64,000 bases of DNA. Source: Marinobacter salicampi (GTDB lineage: Bacteria; Pseudomonadota; Gammaproteobacteria; Pseudomonadales; Oleiphilaceae). A program made the position numbers and the translations under genes. Positions 44,634 to 52,947 of this stretch are shown here, one piece after another (within the stretch, counting starts at the first letter, position 1; every line of letters begins with the position of its first letter). The notes beneath the pieces are model-generated. The model made no database searches and was not told the DNA's origin. It saw only the letters and a list, made by a program, of their open reading frames with translations. Location of the stretch: contig NZ_JAAMPF010000031.1 of NCBI RefSeq assembly GCF_011074795.1, positions 1-64,000 of the forward strand. The letters are read 5' to 3'.

Positions 44634-45050
44634 TCAGAGTTTTCGCTCCCGGGCTTCGTCAAGAACTTCGTTAAGCACCTGGACAACCTCTCCACTGGCA
44701 CTCAGACGAAGGATGGTGTCTTTATAGGTCTGGTGGAGTTTTTCTTCACCGGCCTCCAGAGACGAGAGTACTGCCTGATCGTCCTTATGGGCCAGCTGGA
44801 GGCCAACTTTAGGCAATCGGAAGCCCGAATCCCGGGGTGCACCGCCAAGAAACCGAACGCTTTGCCCTATTTTTTCGATGTGATCTTCGTGCATCTGCCG
44901 GAGCCGCTCAATACGGTCGCTGGTGTCCGGGTCTGATATCTCGCCTTTCGCGCTCTCGCACTGGGAGGCCAGTTCCCGGTTGAGCCGCAGCACCTTATTC
45001 AACCCGTCCACCATCTGTTGGTTGTTTACCGACTTTGTAAAGTCCACCAT
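44634..45050 (-). CDS. small four-helix protein, DUF2383-like
   Basis: The 138-residue protein is almost all helical. It begins MVDFTKSVNNQQMVDGLNKV and has HEDHIEKIGQSVRFLGG and LEAGEEKLHQTYKDTIL, suggestive of a four-helix ferritin-like/DUF2383 fold, which is known in stress and spore-coat related proteins. The start at 45050 is chosen because an AGAGG precedes it; a frame extends to 45110. The call on fold is moderately confident and its function is unknown. Confidence 0.65.
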   Translation of the reverse strand: MVDFTKSVNNQQMVDGLNKVLRLNRELASQCESAKGEISDPDTSDRIERLRQMHEDHIEKIGQSVRFLGGAPRDSGFRLPKVGLQLAHKDDQAVLSSLEAGEEKLHQTYKDTILRLSASGEVVQVLNEVLDEARERKL

Positions 45051-45231
45051 GAAACACATCCTCTGTTGACACTCGGTTTTCATCCGTTTGGGTACCAACC
45101 AAGCAAGCACAATGCCGATCTGAAGCCCAGGTTTGCAGCTTTACGAAAATATATCGTGGCATGAATTCTGCTAGAAAGATTATGTGTGATGTTTCCTAGC
45201 ATGATTCAAACGATCACCAGTGAGGTGCCAG

Positions 45232-45498
45232 ATGCAGGTCAGGGAAGTGATGGAGCGCGGCATTGAAATGGTCAGGGCATCGGACTCGATAGAATACGCA
45301 GAGTCTTTGCTCCAGAGAGGCCATGAGTTGCTTGTAGTGGTTGACGAGTCTGGCCGGCCCGTCGGTGTCCTTCATCAGGGTCAGATAAACCCACGGATGA
45401 CGTCAGCAAGCAGCAATCTGGAACGCGGGCTGGAGAATGAAGTGGACGAAGCACTGGATGAGACATTCCCGGCAAGCGATCCTATTTCTCCAGCATGA
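45232..45498 (+). CDS. half-CBS protein with an acidic FPASDP tail
   Basis: The 88-residue protein has one CBS-like segment (MQVREVMERGIEMVRASDSI, VVVDESGRPVGVLHQGQI, about 1-55) and then a tail EVDEALDETFPASDPIS. A CBS module normally comes in pairs, so it would act as a dimer or has lost its second half. The DETFPASDP tail recurs at the end of otherwise unrelated small bacterial proteins and has no known function. The ATG at 45232 has GAGG before it. Confidence 0.65.
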   Translation: MQVREVMERGIEMVRASDSIEYAESLLQRGHELLVVVDESGRPVGVLHQGQINPRMTSASSNLERGLENEVDEALDETFPASDPISPA

Positions 45499-45767
45499 CC
45501 ACCGCTGCAACAAGTACATCTGATGCCCCTGATAAAACATTCTAACCTGTGGGATGCGGAAAAACTTGCATGAGCATTGCATTTTTTCCCGCAAAAAAGC
45601 TCGATCCCGGGCATTTGCAAGCTGGCTCAGGCAAGGCAGGCGCCCGACTCCTCACTTTCCTGAAGTGGTAAAGCATTTGCATGCATTCGGAAAGCTTTCT
45701 CTCTTACGGTCCATCAAGATGAAAGCTCTACAGTGCTCACCGATTCGTTAAAGAAAAGGAGATCAGA

Positions 45768-46193
45768 ATGAATATTAAGGACGTGATGAATCCAAAGGCT
45801 GATGTGATCAGCCCCTCAACCACCCTCAAGGAAGCCGCCGAGAAGATGGAGCGCGACGGCGTGGGCTTCCTGCCGGTAGGCGAAAATGATGAGCTGAAGG
45901 GCACGGTTACAGATCGGGACATCGTTGTGCGTGGCGTCTGCAAGGGCAAGGATGTGAACAGCACGAGCGTCGGCGATATCATGACCGGCCAGGTGCTTTA
46001 TTGCCAGGAAAGCCAGGACGTCGACGATGTAGCCCGCAATATGTCCGAGCAGCAGGTAAGGCGCATGCCCGTCGTTGACGACAACAAGCGCCTGGTAGGC
46101 GTGGTCAGTATTGGCGACATGGCGCAGCATCTGAGTGCCGACGTTGCCGGTAGAATTCTCAAAGGCGTGACCGCAGAGAGCAGAGCTGCCTGA
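45768..46193 (+). CDS. CBS domain pair protein
   Basis: The 141-residue protein has two CBS motifs: MNIKDVMNPKADVISPSTTL..AAEKMERDGVGFLPVGENDELKGTVTDRDIVVRG and a second one ending VDDNKRLVGVVSIGDMAQHLS (in parts). Such proteins bind adenine nucleotides and act as energy or stress sensors. It follows the half-CBS gene in the same direction with a 269-base gap. AAGGAG precedes the start. Confidence 0.92.
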   Translation: MNIKDVMNPKADVISPSTTLKEAAEKMERDGVGFLPVGENDELKGTVTDRDIVVRGVCKGKDVNSTSVGDIMTGQVLYCQESQDVDDVARNMSEQQVRRMPVVDDNKRLVGVVSIGDMAQHLSADVAGRILKGVTAESRAA

Positions 46194-46216
46194 CGCCCGG
46201 GTTGACCTGAAGTGAG

Positions 46217-46242
46217 CGGGGCAGCTGTCAAAGCCTGCCCCG
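46217..46242 (+). terminator. hairpin after the CBS gene
   Basis: CGGGGCAG (46217-46224) and CTGCCCCG (46235-46242) form an 8-bp stem 24 bases after the CBS stop. No T tract follows. Confidence 0.45.
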
Positions 46243-46335
46243 TGGCCTCCCTTCCATAACCTGCCACAGATTATTTGCCACAGTGTGTGCCGACCATCCT
46301 CGCAAAAGCATTTGCTTGATCCACCAGGAAGTTTG

Positions 46336-46359
46336 CCAACCTATGCGTGAATAGGTTGG
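46336..46359. promoter_or_regulatory. perfect 9-bp inverted repeat
   Basis: CCAACCTAT (46336-46344) and ATAGGTTGG (46351-46359) flank GCGTGA. The repeat ends 12 bases before the ATG of the small Cys-containing frame, where it could be an operator or a structure hiding the ribosome site. Confidence 0.5.
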
Positions 46360-46371
46360 TAGAACCCCGCA

Positions 46372-46551
46372 ATGCCTCAGCATTTTTGGGTGTGCCCTCA
46401 TTGTAGTGAAGCGTTTCGCTTGGCGGAGTATACCCGACGTTTTTGCACTGGTTTTCCAGATTTTACCGATCCGGAAGAGTTAGAGGTAATCGACATGCCG
46501 CTATTGAAGGGCTATAGAAGTTGGCTCGCAGGTTGCTTTGATTATGGCTGA
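46372..46551 (+). CDS. small Cys-containing hypothetical protein
   Basis: The 59-residue frame begins MPQHFWVCPHCSEAF and has three Cys in its first half (Cys8, Cys11, Cys25) and one near the end (Cys55), suggesting a zinc-ribbon-like metal site. No family is recognised. It has no clear ribosome site but a perfect inverted repeat sits just upstream. The gene is 90 bases before an ATP-grasp gene in the same direction, so it might be the first member of that cluster. Confidence 0.4.
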   Translation: MPQHFWVCPHCSEAFRLAEYTRRFCTGFPDFTDPEELEVIDMPLLKGYRSWLAGCFDYG

Positions 46552-46641
46552 GCCTGCGGCTAGAACTGCACGCCCTGAATTCAAACACTGGCATGGGCCC
46601 ACCCAACCGGGTTCCAGTGCACTGACCGGAGACCATGACCC

Positions 46642-47922
46642 ATGAAGCACATCTTTGTATTAGCCATGGACGACCTTCAAAGGAAAGAACTCGAAACTGT
46701 TCGGAACGCCGAAAACTACGAGTTCCACAACGTGCTGGATATACCGACCCTGGTTGAGGCAGAAGAGATTGAATTCGACAGACTGCTCGAGCAGTCACGG
46801 TCGGAGATCAAGGATGCAGGGGTGTCGGTTGACGCCATTATTGCTCATTGGGACTTTCCCAGCAGCGTACTCGCACCCATTCTAGGCAAGGAGTTCGGTG
46901 TTCCAGCGCCTTCGTTGGAGAGTGTGCTGAAATGTGAACATAAATACTGGAGTCGGCTGGAGCAGGCCAAGGCCGTGCCGGACGTAGTGCCGAAATTCTG
47001 CAACTTTGACCCCTTCGCGGAGGATCCCCGGGCCGAGATCGATCTGGAGTTTCCGTTTTGGGTGAAACCAGTCAAATCGTTTTCTTCTCAACTGGGATTC
47101 CTGATCAAAAGTGAGGCCGACTTTGATCACGCCATCGAAAAAACAAGGGAGGGAATAGGGCGGATAGGCAGTGCCTTTGATGAAGCATTGGCCCACATTG
47201 AGTTACCCGAAGAGTTGAGGAATGCCGGCGGCATGACCTGTCTGGCAGAGGAAATCATCGATGGTACCCAGATCGCGCCGGAGGGTTCGGTCCGTCGCGG
47301 CAAAATCGATATCAATGGTGTCATCGATGTGAATAAAGATGAAACCGGAACCAAGATCGACCGTTTCGAGTACCCCAGCTCGGCATCGGAAGAGCTTCAG
47401 CAGAAGGTCATTGATACCAGCGAGAAGATCATTAAGCACATTGGTTTTGATAATGGCTGTTTCAACGTTGAGTTCATGTGGGATGAGAAAAAGCAGCAAC
47501 TGTGGCTGATCGAGATCAATACGCGGATCTCCCAGTCCCACTCTGAAATGTTTATTCTTGTTGACGGCATGTCCAACCATGCAACGGCAATCGAAGTAGC
47601 ATTGGGAGAGGAGACGCGCCTGCCAAAGGGTGAAGGCCCCTATAACGTCGCTGCCAAGTTCACCATCATGCATCCGGACGACGGCATCGTTGAGCGGACC
47701 CCATCGGACAAAGAGCTTGAGGAGCTTGAGCAGATGTTCCCCGGCATGCATTTGAAACTTGACGTTAAGCCTGGCATGCGGCTCAGTGAGAAAGTAAACC
47801 AGGATGCCTATCAATATGTTTTAGGTGAAGTCTACCTGGGGGCAGATTCGCAGGAAGAGTTGCTGAAACGCTACGATGAGTGTCTGGATGTCTTGCAGGT
47901 GGAGATACGGCCTGTAGGTTAG
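46642..47922 (+). CDS. ATP-grasp ligase-like protein
   Basis: The 426-residue protein has an ATP-grasp layout: an N-terminal domain with SVDAIIAHWDFPSS, an ATP lid region (FPFWVKPVKSFSS, about 133-145), EEIIDGTQIAPEG, and the metal site FNVEFMWDEKKQQLWLIEINTRISQSHSEM (in parts). ATP-grasp enzymes join a carboxylate to an amine or thiol using ATP. It lacks a signal peptide. It precedes a CocE/NonD hydrolase gene by 43 bases, which suggests a make-and-cleave pair; neither substrate is known. Confidence 0.87.
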   Translation: MKHIFVLAMDDLQRKELETVRNAENYEFHNVLDIPTLVEAEEIEFDRLLEQSRSEIKDAGVSVDAIIAHWDFPSSVLAPILGKEFGVPAPSLESVLKCEHKYWSRLEQAKAVPDVVPKFCNFDPFAEDPRAEIDLEFPFWVKPVKSFSSQLGFLIKSEADFDHAIEKTREGIGRIGSAFDEALAHIELPEELRNAGGMTCLAEEIIDGTQIAPEGSVRRGKIDINGVIDVNKDETGTKIDRFEYPSSASEELQQKVIDTSEKIIKHIGFDNGCFNVEFMWDEKKQQLWLIEINTRISQSHSEMFILVDGMSNHATAIEVALGEETRLPKGEGPYNVAAKFTIMHPDDGIVERTPSDKELEELEQMFPGMHLKLDVKPGMRLSEKVNQDAYQYVLGEVYLGADSQEELLKRYDECLDVLQVEIRPVG

Positions 47923-47965
47923 GGGCAGAAGGCACGAGATTAGTCAACGGGAAGAAGGAGGTTGC

Positions 47966-49990
47966 GTGAGAACGGTCGACTCGTTTCCCTACCAAGTAAC
48001 GATAATCGAGAACCTGTTCATCCCCATGCGGGACGGGGCCAGGCTTGCGGCCCGGATCTGGATGCCGGAAGGGACTGAAACCCGGCCCCTGCCGGGCATA
48101 CTTGAATACATACCTTATAGAAAGCGGGACCTTACCCGTGGGCGCGACGCCACTAACCACGCCTATATGGCCGGTCACGGTTACGTCTGTGTTCGGGTCG
48201 ACATGCGGGGAAGTGGTGATTCTGACGGCATTATCACCGACGAGTATACCCGCCAGGAGCATGAAGACGCCCTGGACGTTATCGCCTGGATGGCTGAACA
48301 GGACTGGTGCGATGGCAAGGTCGGCATGATGGGTATTTCCTGGGGCGGATTCAACAGCCTGCAATTGGCTGCCCTTAACCCCCCAGCCCTAAAGGCCATC
48401 ATCAGCGCCTGCTCAAGTGACGATCTGTATGCTGACAACATGCACTACATGGGCGGTTGCCTGCTGGGTGACAATCTCTCCGAGGCGACTGTCATGTTCG
48501 CGTTCAATTCCCTGCCGCCGGACCCCAAAATCGTTGGTGACCGCTGGCGCGACATGTGGATGGAGCGTCTGGAGGGCAGTGGCCTCTGGCTTGAGCCCTG
48601 GCTTAAGCATCAACGCCGCAGTGACTACTGGCGGGGCAGCTCGGTATGCGAAGACTACAGCGCTGTCCGTTGCCCCGTCATGGCCGTCGGCGGCTGGGCC
48701 GACGGCTTTACCAATACCGTGTTCCGTTTGTTAAAAAATCTTGATGTGCCGCGGCAGGGACTGATCGGCCCCTGGGGCCACAAGTACCCACACCATGGTA
48801 GCCCGGGTCCCGCCATCGGTTTCCTGCAGGAGGTCCTGCGCTGGTGGGATTACTGGCTGAAGGACCAGGACAATGGCATCATGGATGAGCCCATGTTACG
48901 TGCCTGGATGCAGGACAGTGCACCCCCCAACACCAAACATCAGACCAGACCCGGACGCTGGGTGGCCGAGTACGAGTGGCCATCAGGCAGGGTGACGGAG
49001 GAGCGGTTTCCTCTTGATACCCTTGACCGCATCGGGGACCCGGGCACCAATGCGAAAAACGAGACCTGGCTTGACGTCCAATCACCCTTAACCCTCGGCA
49101 TGGCGGCGGGTAAATGGTGCTCTTATGGGGCAACGCCGGACCTGCCGGGAGACCAGCGTGAGGAGGATGGTGGCGCCCTCACATTTGATACCGAGCCCCT
49201 CGCAAACCCCATCGAGGTGTTGGGCGTCAGCTGGCTCGATCTGGAAGTGTCCGCTAACAGGGACCGGGGGATGGTGGCTGTCAGGGTCTCGGACGTTGCG
49301 CCGGACGGAAAGGCGACCCGCGTCACCTATGGCCTGCTTAACCTGACCCATCGGGACAGTGATGCTGACCCCGAGCCTCTGGAGCCGGGCAAACCCTACC
49401 GGGCACGGGTTTATCTCAATGGCATCGCTCAGCGTTTTGCGGCAGGTCATCGTATACGGGTATCGATTTCGTCATCCTATTGGCCACTGGCCTGGACTCC
49501 GCCCCAGGAAACCATGATTAGCATAAAAACCGGGGTCAGTGCATTGCACCTTCCAGTACGCAAAACTGATGTCGAGGAGCGGGAAATAACCTTTGAGGAG
49601 CCAGAGCAGGCGCCGGAACTGGAAGTTAAACTTCTGGAGCCCAGCCACCACAACTGGCGCCTGATAAAGGATCTGGCTGAAAATACCTGCACGCTCGAGG
49701 TGCTTAATGACCAGGGTAAGTTCCGTATTAATGAGACCGGCACGGAAGTAACCCGACTGACGGAAGAACGGTACACACTGGAAGAGGACGATGTCACCTC
49801 GGCCCGGGGCGAAACCTTTACACGGCGATGTTTCAATCGGGAGGACTGGAACATTGAAGTGATCACCAGAACCGTGCTGACGTCTGACCAACATAACTTC
49901 AGGGTACATGCGTACCTTGACGGGTATGAGGATGACGTACGCTTCTACAGTCAGAACTGGGCCTATACCATTCCTCGGGATCTGGTTTAG
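47966..49990 (+). CDS. CocE/NonD family hydrolase
   Basis: The 674-residue protein starts at GTG with AAGGAGG before it. It has IPMRDGARLAARIWMPEG, RVDMRGSGDSDG, the nucleophile elbow GMMGISWGGFNSLQ (Ser near 119) and a C-terminal jelly-roll domain (about 300-560) with AGHRIRVSISSSYWP, the CocE/X-Pro dipeptidyl peptidase pattern. The family includes acylases, esterases and peptidases. A C-terminal extension (about 560-674) is longer than in cocaine esterase. It is the second gene of a pair with the ATP-grasp protein. Confidence 0.9.
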   Translation: MRTVDSFPYQVTIIENLFIPMRDGARLAARIWMPEGTETRPLPGILEYIPYRKRDLTRGRDATNHAYMAGHGYVCVRVDMRGSGDSDGIITDEYTRQEHEDALDVIAWMAEQDWCDGKVGMMGISWGGFNSLQLAALNPPALKAIISACSSDDLYADNMHYMGGCLLGDNLSEATVMFAFNSLPPDPKIVGDRWRDMWMERLEGSGLWLEPWLKHQRRSDYWRGSSVCEDYSAVRCPVMAVGGWADGFTNTVFRLLKNLDVPRQGLIGPWGHKYPHHGSPGPAIGFLQEVLRWWDYWLKDQDNGIMDEPMLRAWMQDSAPPNTKHQTRPGRWVAEYEWPSGRVTEERFPLDTLDRIGDPGTNAKNETWLDVQSPLTLGMAAGKWCSYGATPDLPGDQREEDGGALTFDTEPLANPIEVLGVSWLDLEVSANRDRGMVAVRVSDVAPDGKATRVTYGLLNLTHRDSDADPEPLEPGKPYRARVYLNGIAQRFAAGHRIRVSISSSYWPLAWTPPQETMISIKTGVSALHLPVRKTDVEEREITFEEPEQAPELEVKLLEPSHHNWRLIKDLAENTCTLEVLNDQGKFRINETGTEVTRLTEERYTLEEDDVTSARGETFTRRCFNREDWNIEVITRTVLTSDQHNFRVHAYLDGYEDDVRFYSQNWAYTIPRDLV

Positions 49991-50085
49991 CCGGGTAGCC
50001 CTGGGCCGGCTCTCTGGGACCATAGATTGGCGCGGTCAGGGCGCTGCGGTCATCCCGTGTGAATGGCGCCTGAGATGCTGCATTA

Positions 50086-51099
50086 TTATTCGGTTGCCGT
50101 TTTGGGATCCTGTTGCAGGTAGAGGCTTTTCACCAGGGCCATGATCACTACCGTAAGGGGCGCGGCAAACAGGAGTCCGGGTAAGCCGAACAGGACACTG
50201 AAGATGACGATTGCGACCAGACAGAGGGCTGGGGGTAAATCAACCGCCCACTGCTGGGCGATGGGCATGATGACATTACTTTCGATTTGCTGGACCACCA
50301 GGTAAACAAGCGCAGCGTAGGCTGCGGTGGTCGGGCTCAGGGTGAATGCAAGCAAAACCCCCGGCAGCGCAGCCAATATGGGGCCGAGTATAGGAACGAA
50401 CTCAAGCAGGCCAGCGATCAGCCCGAGAGTGAATGGCATGGGAACCCCAAGAAGCCACAGGCCAAAGCCGGTCAGCACGGCCACGGCGCACATTGCGATC
50501 AGTTGACCTTTAAGCCAGCCCTGAAGTGCGTAGTCGGTGGCCTTTAATCCGGTGTGGAGGCGTGAACGGCTTGCTGGGGGGAAAAGCGCCAGGATGCCCT
50601 TCAGGTAAATCGAAGGGTTAAAGGCCACGTAAATAGCTATAAGAATCACCAGTATCAGGTCCAGGGCAAAGCCAACGGTAGCGTTTGCCACGCTGATCAC
50701 ACGGGCCAGGGAGAAGCTGTCACCGGCGGCGCCGCCCATGGCGGACAGCGACTCTGCCAGCCCTATATTGGCTAACCACTGGTCGACATCCGTAAGGGCC
50801 TTGTCCATTTCGCTTCGAAGGTCCTGCAGGTTGTCTGCCAGATCTGTCCCGAAGAAATAACCCGTCAGCCCCAGGCCGGCACCTATGAAGCCTACGACCA
50901 TCAATGCTGCCCAGCGCTCAGGTATTTTTAGGCCTCTGGAAAAAGGTGCGGCCGCAACTCTGATCACCAGGGCGAACACCAGGCCGCCGAAGATAAGCAT
51001 GAGCAGAGGCCCGAGAAACCAGACCAGAGCTATTCCGGCGGCAACGGCGAATACGATAAAAACCCGGCGTACGAACTCGGTCCTTGAGTCTTCAGACAT
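50086..51099 (-). CDS. AI-2E family transporter
   Basis: The 337-residue protein has eight predicted membrane helices and the markers GLLEFVPILGPILAALPG and the C-terminal LFGLPGLLFAAPLTVVIMAL. This AI-2E/YdiK superfamily includes putative exporters, though true quorum-signal export is shown for few. It is followed by a second, longer paralogue near 60 kb. It converges on the CocE/NonD gene. Confidence 0.92.
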   Translation of the reverse strand: MSEDSRTEFVRRVFIVFAVAAGIALVWFLGPLLMLIFGGLVFALVIRVAAAPFSRGLKIPERWAALMVVGFIGAGLGLTGYFFGTDLADNLQDLRSEMDKALTDVDQWLANIGLAESLSAMGGAAGDSFSLARVISVANATVGFALDLILVILIAIYVAFNPSIYLKGILALFPPASRSRLHTGLKATDYALQGWLKGQLIAMCAVAVLTGFGLWLLGVPMPFTLGLIAGLLEFVPILGPILAALPGVLLAFTLSPTTAAYAALVYLVVQQIESNVIMPIAQQWAVDLPPALCLVAIVIFSVLFGLPGLLFAAPLTVVIMALVKSLYLQQDPKTATE

Positions 51100-51128
51100 T
51101 GTCTCTCCCTATCCCTGGACGTTTTTGG

Positions 51129-51731
51129 TTATTCAAAGCCCGTGCAGAAAAAGCTCTCCCTGTCAGTAGTCCTGGCGTGCCAAGTCTGCAACCGGGGAAA
51201 ACGCATCTGCCACCTTAATTCAGGCATACGAAAGGCCAGGTAGTCCAGTGCCACGGCGATGACAATGCTACCCAGTGTCATGTTTTTAAACGCAGCGCCT
51301 GAGGCTGCCTCAGTTTCAAGAGCCTGCAGCGTCCGTTCAATAGCCGCCAGGCGTCGTCGTCCCAGAATGCTGATGTCTGCCTCAGACCCCTGGTGCTTGC
51401 GGGCGATGATGGTATTGAACGAAGCGTCGATCAGTCCCTGGCCCAGGCCGCAGAGATGCAGAACCTCCACAGCCAGGTCATCAGGACGCAGGCTTGGACC
51501 ATGGCCCTGGGCGTCAAGGTAGTGGGCAATAAGCAAGGATTCAGACAGGGATACACCATCATTCGTAACCAGGGCAGGCACCCGGCCAGCTGGATTCGCC
51601 TCGAGCAGGCTTTGATCATCGGCCCAGGGATCACACCAGCGGACGGATATACCCTCGATCAGGCCCTTTTCAACGGCCACGATGCGCACGACACGGGCGT
51701 AGGGGGAAGTGGAATTGAGAAACAGGTCCAT
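51129..51731 (-). CDS. glutathione S-transferase family protein
   Basis: The 200-residue protein begins MDLFLNSTSPYARVVRIVAVEKGL, a thioredoxin-like GST N-terminus with Ser and Pro at the glutathione site, then NPAGRVPALV and SLSESLLIAHYLD. The C-terminal helical domain follows. It resembles the YibF-like group. It lies 29 bases upstream of the AI-2E-type gene on the same strand, so they may share a transcript. Confidence 0.9.
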   Translation of the reverse strand: MDLFLNSTSPYARVVRIVAVEKGLIEGISVRWCDPWADDQSLLEANPAGRVPALVTNDGVSLSESLLIAHYLDAQGHGPSLRPDDLAVEVLHLCGLGQGLIDASFNTIIARKHQGSEADISILGRRRLAAIERTLQALETEAASGAAFKNMTLGSIVIAVALDYLAFRMPELRWQMRFPRLQTWHARTTDRESFFCTGFE

Positions 51732-51907
51732 GTTAACTCCAGGTCTGAAAGATGGCCCTTATGGGGAGATACGTCGACATTAATTACACTGTTGTCAATG
51801 AACTGTTAAACAAGGTCAAATAATGCGCTCCAATACAAGGGTTTGAGCGAGATGGAACGAGCTTTGCTTAATAAGACCTACCCATTCACTTGTAAAGGAT
51901 TACCAAG

Positions 51908-52573
51908 ATGAAAACGTTGGGGAAAGCTCTCCTTGCTGCATCAAGCTGCATTCTGTTTAGCAGCTCTGTCTATTCTGCCACTTTTAACCTTTCCGGTGAG
52001 ATCGACTTCCAGAAAGACATTGTCTTCAGCTATTTTTCGCTCGAGAATTCGAACACCGTCAGTCTGTGGACTGACTCATACCAGGACGGAGCCAATTTTG
52101 ACCCGGTGCTATCGCTGTGGGACTCAAACGACATGCTGGTTCGTCTGAACGACGATTCCGAATTCCGCAGGCCAGGCCAGGAGGGCAGGCTGTCGGATTC
52201 CGGGATGACTCTGGGGTTGAGTGCCGGAAGCTATCTGGTGACGCTTACCGCCTGGGATAACCTGCCAGCCAATTTCCGGTTTGGCGGCACCAACAACCTC
52301 AGCCTGAGTGAAGGGTTCTTCTTTGATGAGCGCCCGGCAATTGCGCTGGAGAACTGGGATCAGCCAGCGAGTCAGACCGATGAACCCGGTATTGGTGGAG
52401 AGTGGAGTCTGTGGCTGACAGGGGTCGACTCGGCAAGCCTGACGCCTCCGACAGATCCTTCTGACCCGACAGACCCTACGGATCCGGTAGAGGTTCCAGA
52501 GCCTGCGCCCCTGATACTGATGGGGCTCGGTCTGGCTGCCATGGCACTCAAACGAAGCAAAAGCAGAGCCTGA
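51908..52573 (+). CDS. exported PEP-CTERM protein (DVUA0089-like)
   Basis: The 221-residue protein has a signal peptide (about 1-24, ending VYSA), a beta-rich domain with VSLWTDSYQDGANFDPVLSLWD and LSAGSYLVTLTAWDN, a Thr/Asp/Pro repeat linker (TDPSDPTDPTDP) and a C-terminal VPEPAPLILMGLGLAAM followed by KRSKSR. That tail is the PEP-CTERM sorting signal for an exosortase. It may be held at or released to the cell surface in exopolysaccharide. No exosortase is in the window. AAAGGA precedes the start. Confidence 0.88.
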   Translation: MKTLGKALLAASSCILFSSSVYSATFNLSGEIDFQKDIVFSYFSLENSNTVSLWTDSYQDGANFDPVLSLWDSNDMLVRLNDDSEFRRPGQEGRLSDSGMTLGLSAGSYLVTLTAWDNLPANFRFGGTNNLSLSEGFFFDERPAIALENWDQPASQTDEPGIGGEWSLWLTGVDSASLTPPTDPSDPTDPTDPVEVPEPAPLILMGLGLAAMALKRSKSRA

Positions 52574-52589
52574 TCAAAAATAACCCAGG

Positions 52590-52609
52590 GCGGTCAGTTT
52601 CAAGACCGC
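52590..52609. terminator. hairpin between convergent genes
   Basis: GCGGTC (52590-52595) and GACCGC (52604-52609) form a 6-bp stem between the convergent PEP-CTERM and BON genes. No clear T run follows on either side. Confidence 0.4.
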
Positions 52610-52629
52610 TCGGCGGGAATTTCAGCGGA

Positions 52630-52947
52630 CTACTTCTTCACCTCTATCTGGTTGCTGACACGGCCCACCTGGTCGTGCCGATTTGCGACCGCTTCTGCTT
52701 CACGTTTCTGCTCCCGGGTTTCAACAAAACCGGTCAGTACCACGTCGCCATCGTCAGCGCTTACGTCTATAGCCGATCCACTCAGACTCTGGCTTTCCAG
52801 AAGCATGGCTTTTATTTCAATGGCTACCGGGCTGTCCTGGTAGTCAAGCTGGGCGGACTCGTTGCCCCTCGGACTGGCACACCCCAGAATCAAAAGTGAG
52901 GCCGAACCAGCCAGCAATACCGGTACTAACCTGCGTCTTCTATTCAT
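52630..52947 (-). CDS. BON domain lipoprotein
   Basis: The 105-residue protein has a lipobox LLILGC (Cys about 23) and one BON domain: PVAIEIKAMLLESQSLSGSAIDVSADDGDVVLTGFVETREQKREAEAVA, in parts. BON domains bind phospholipids and are common in OsmY-like stress proteins. The start overlaps the end of the AsmA gene by four bases (ATGA), showing translational coupling with the lipid-related AsmA protein. Confidence 0.9.
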   Translation of the reverse strand: MNRRRRLVPVLLAGSASLLILGCASPRGNESAQLDYQDSPVAIEIKAMLLESQSLSGSAIDVSADDGDVVLTGFVETREQKREAEAVANRHDQVGRVSNQIEVKK

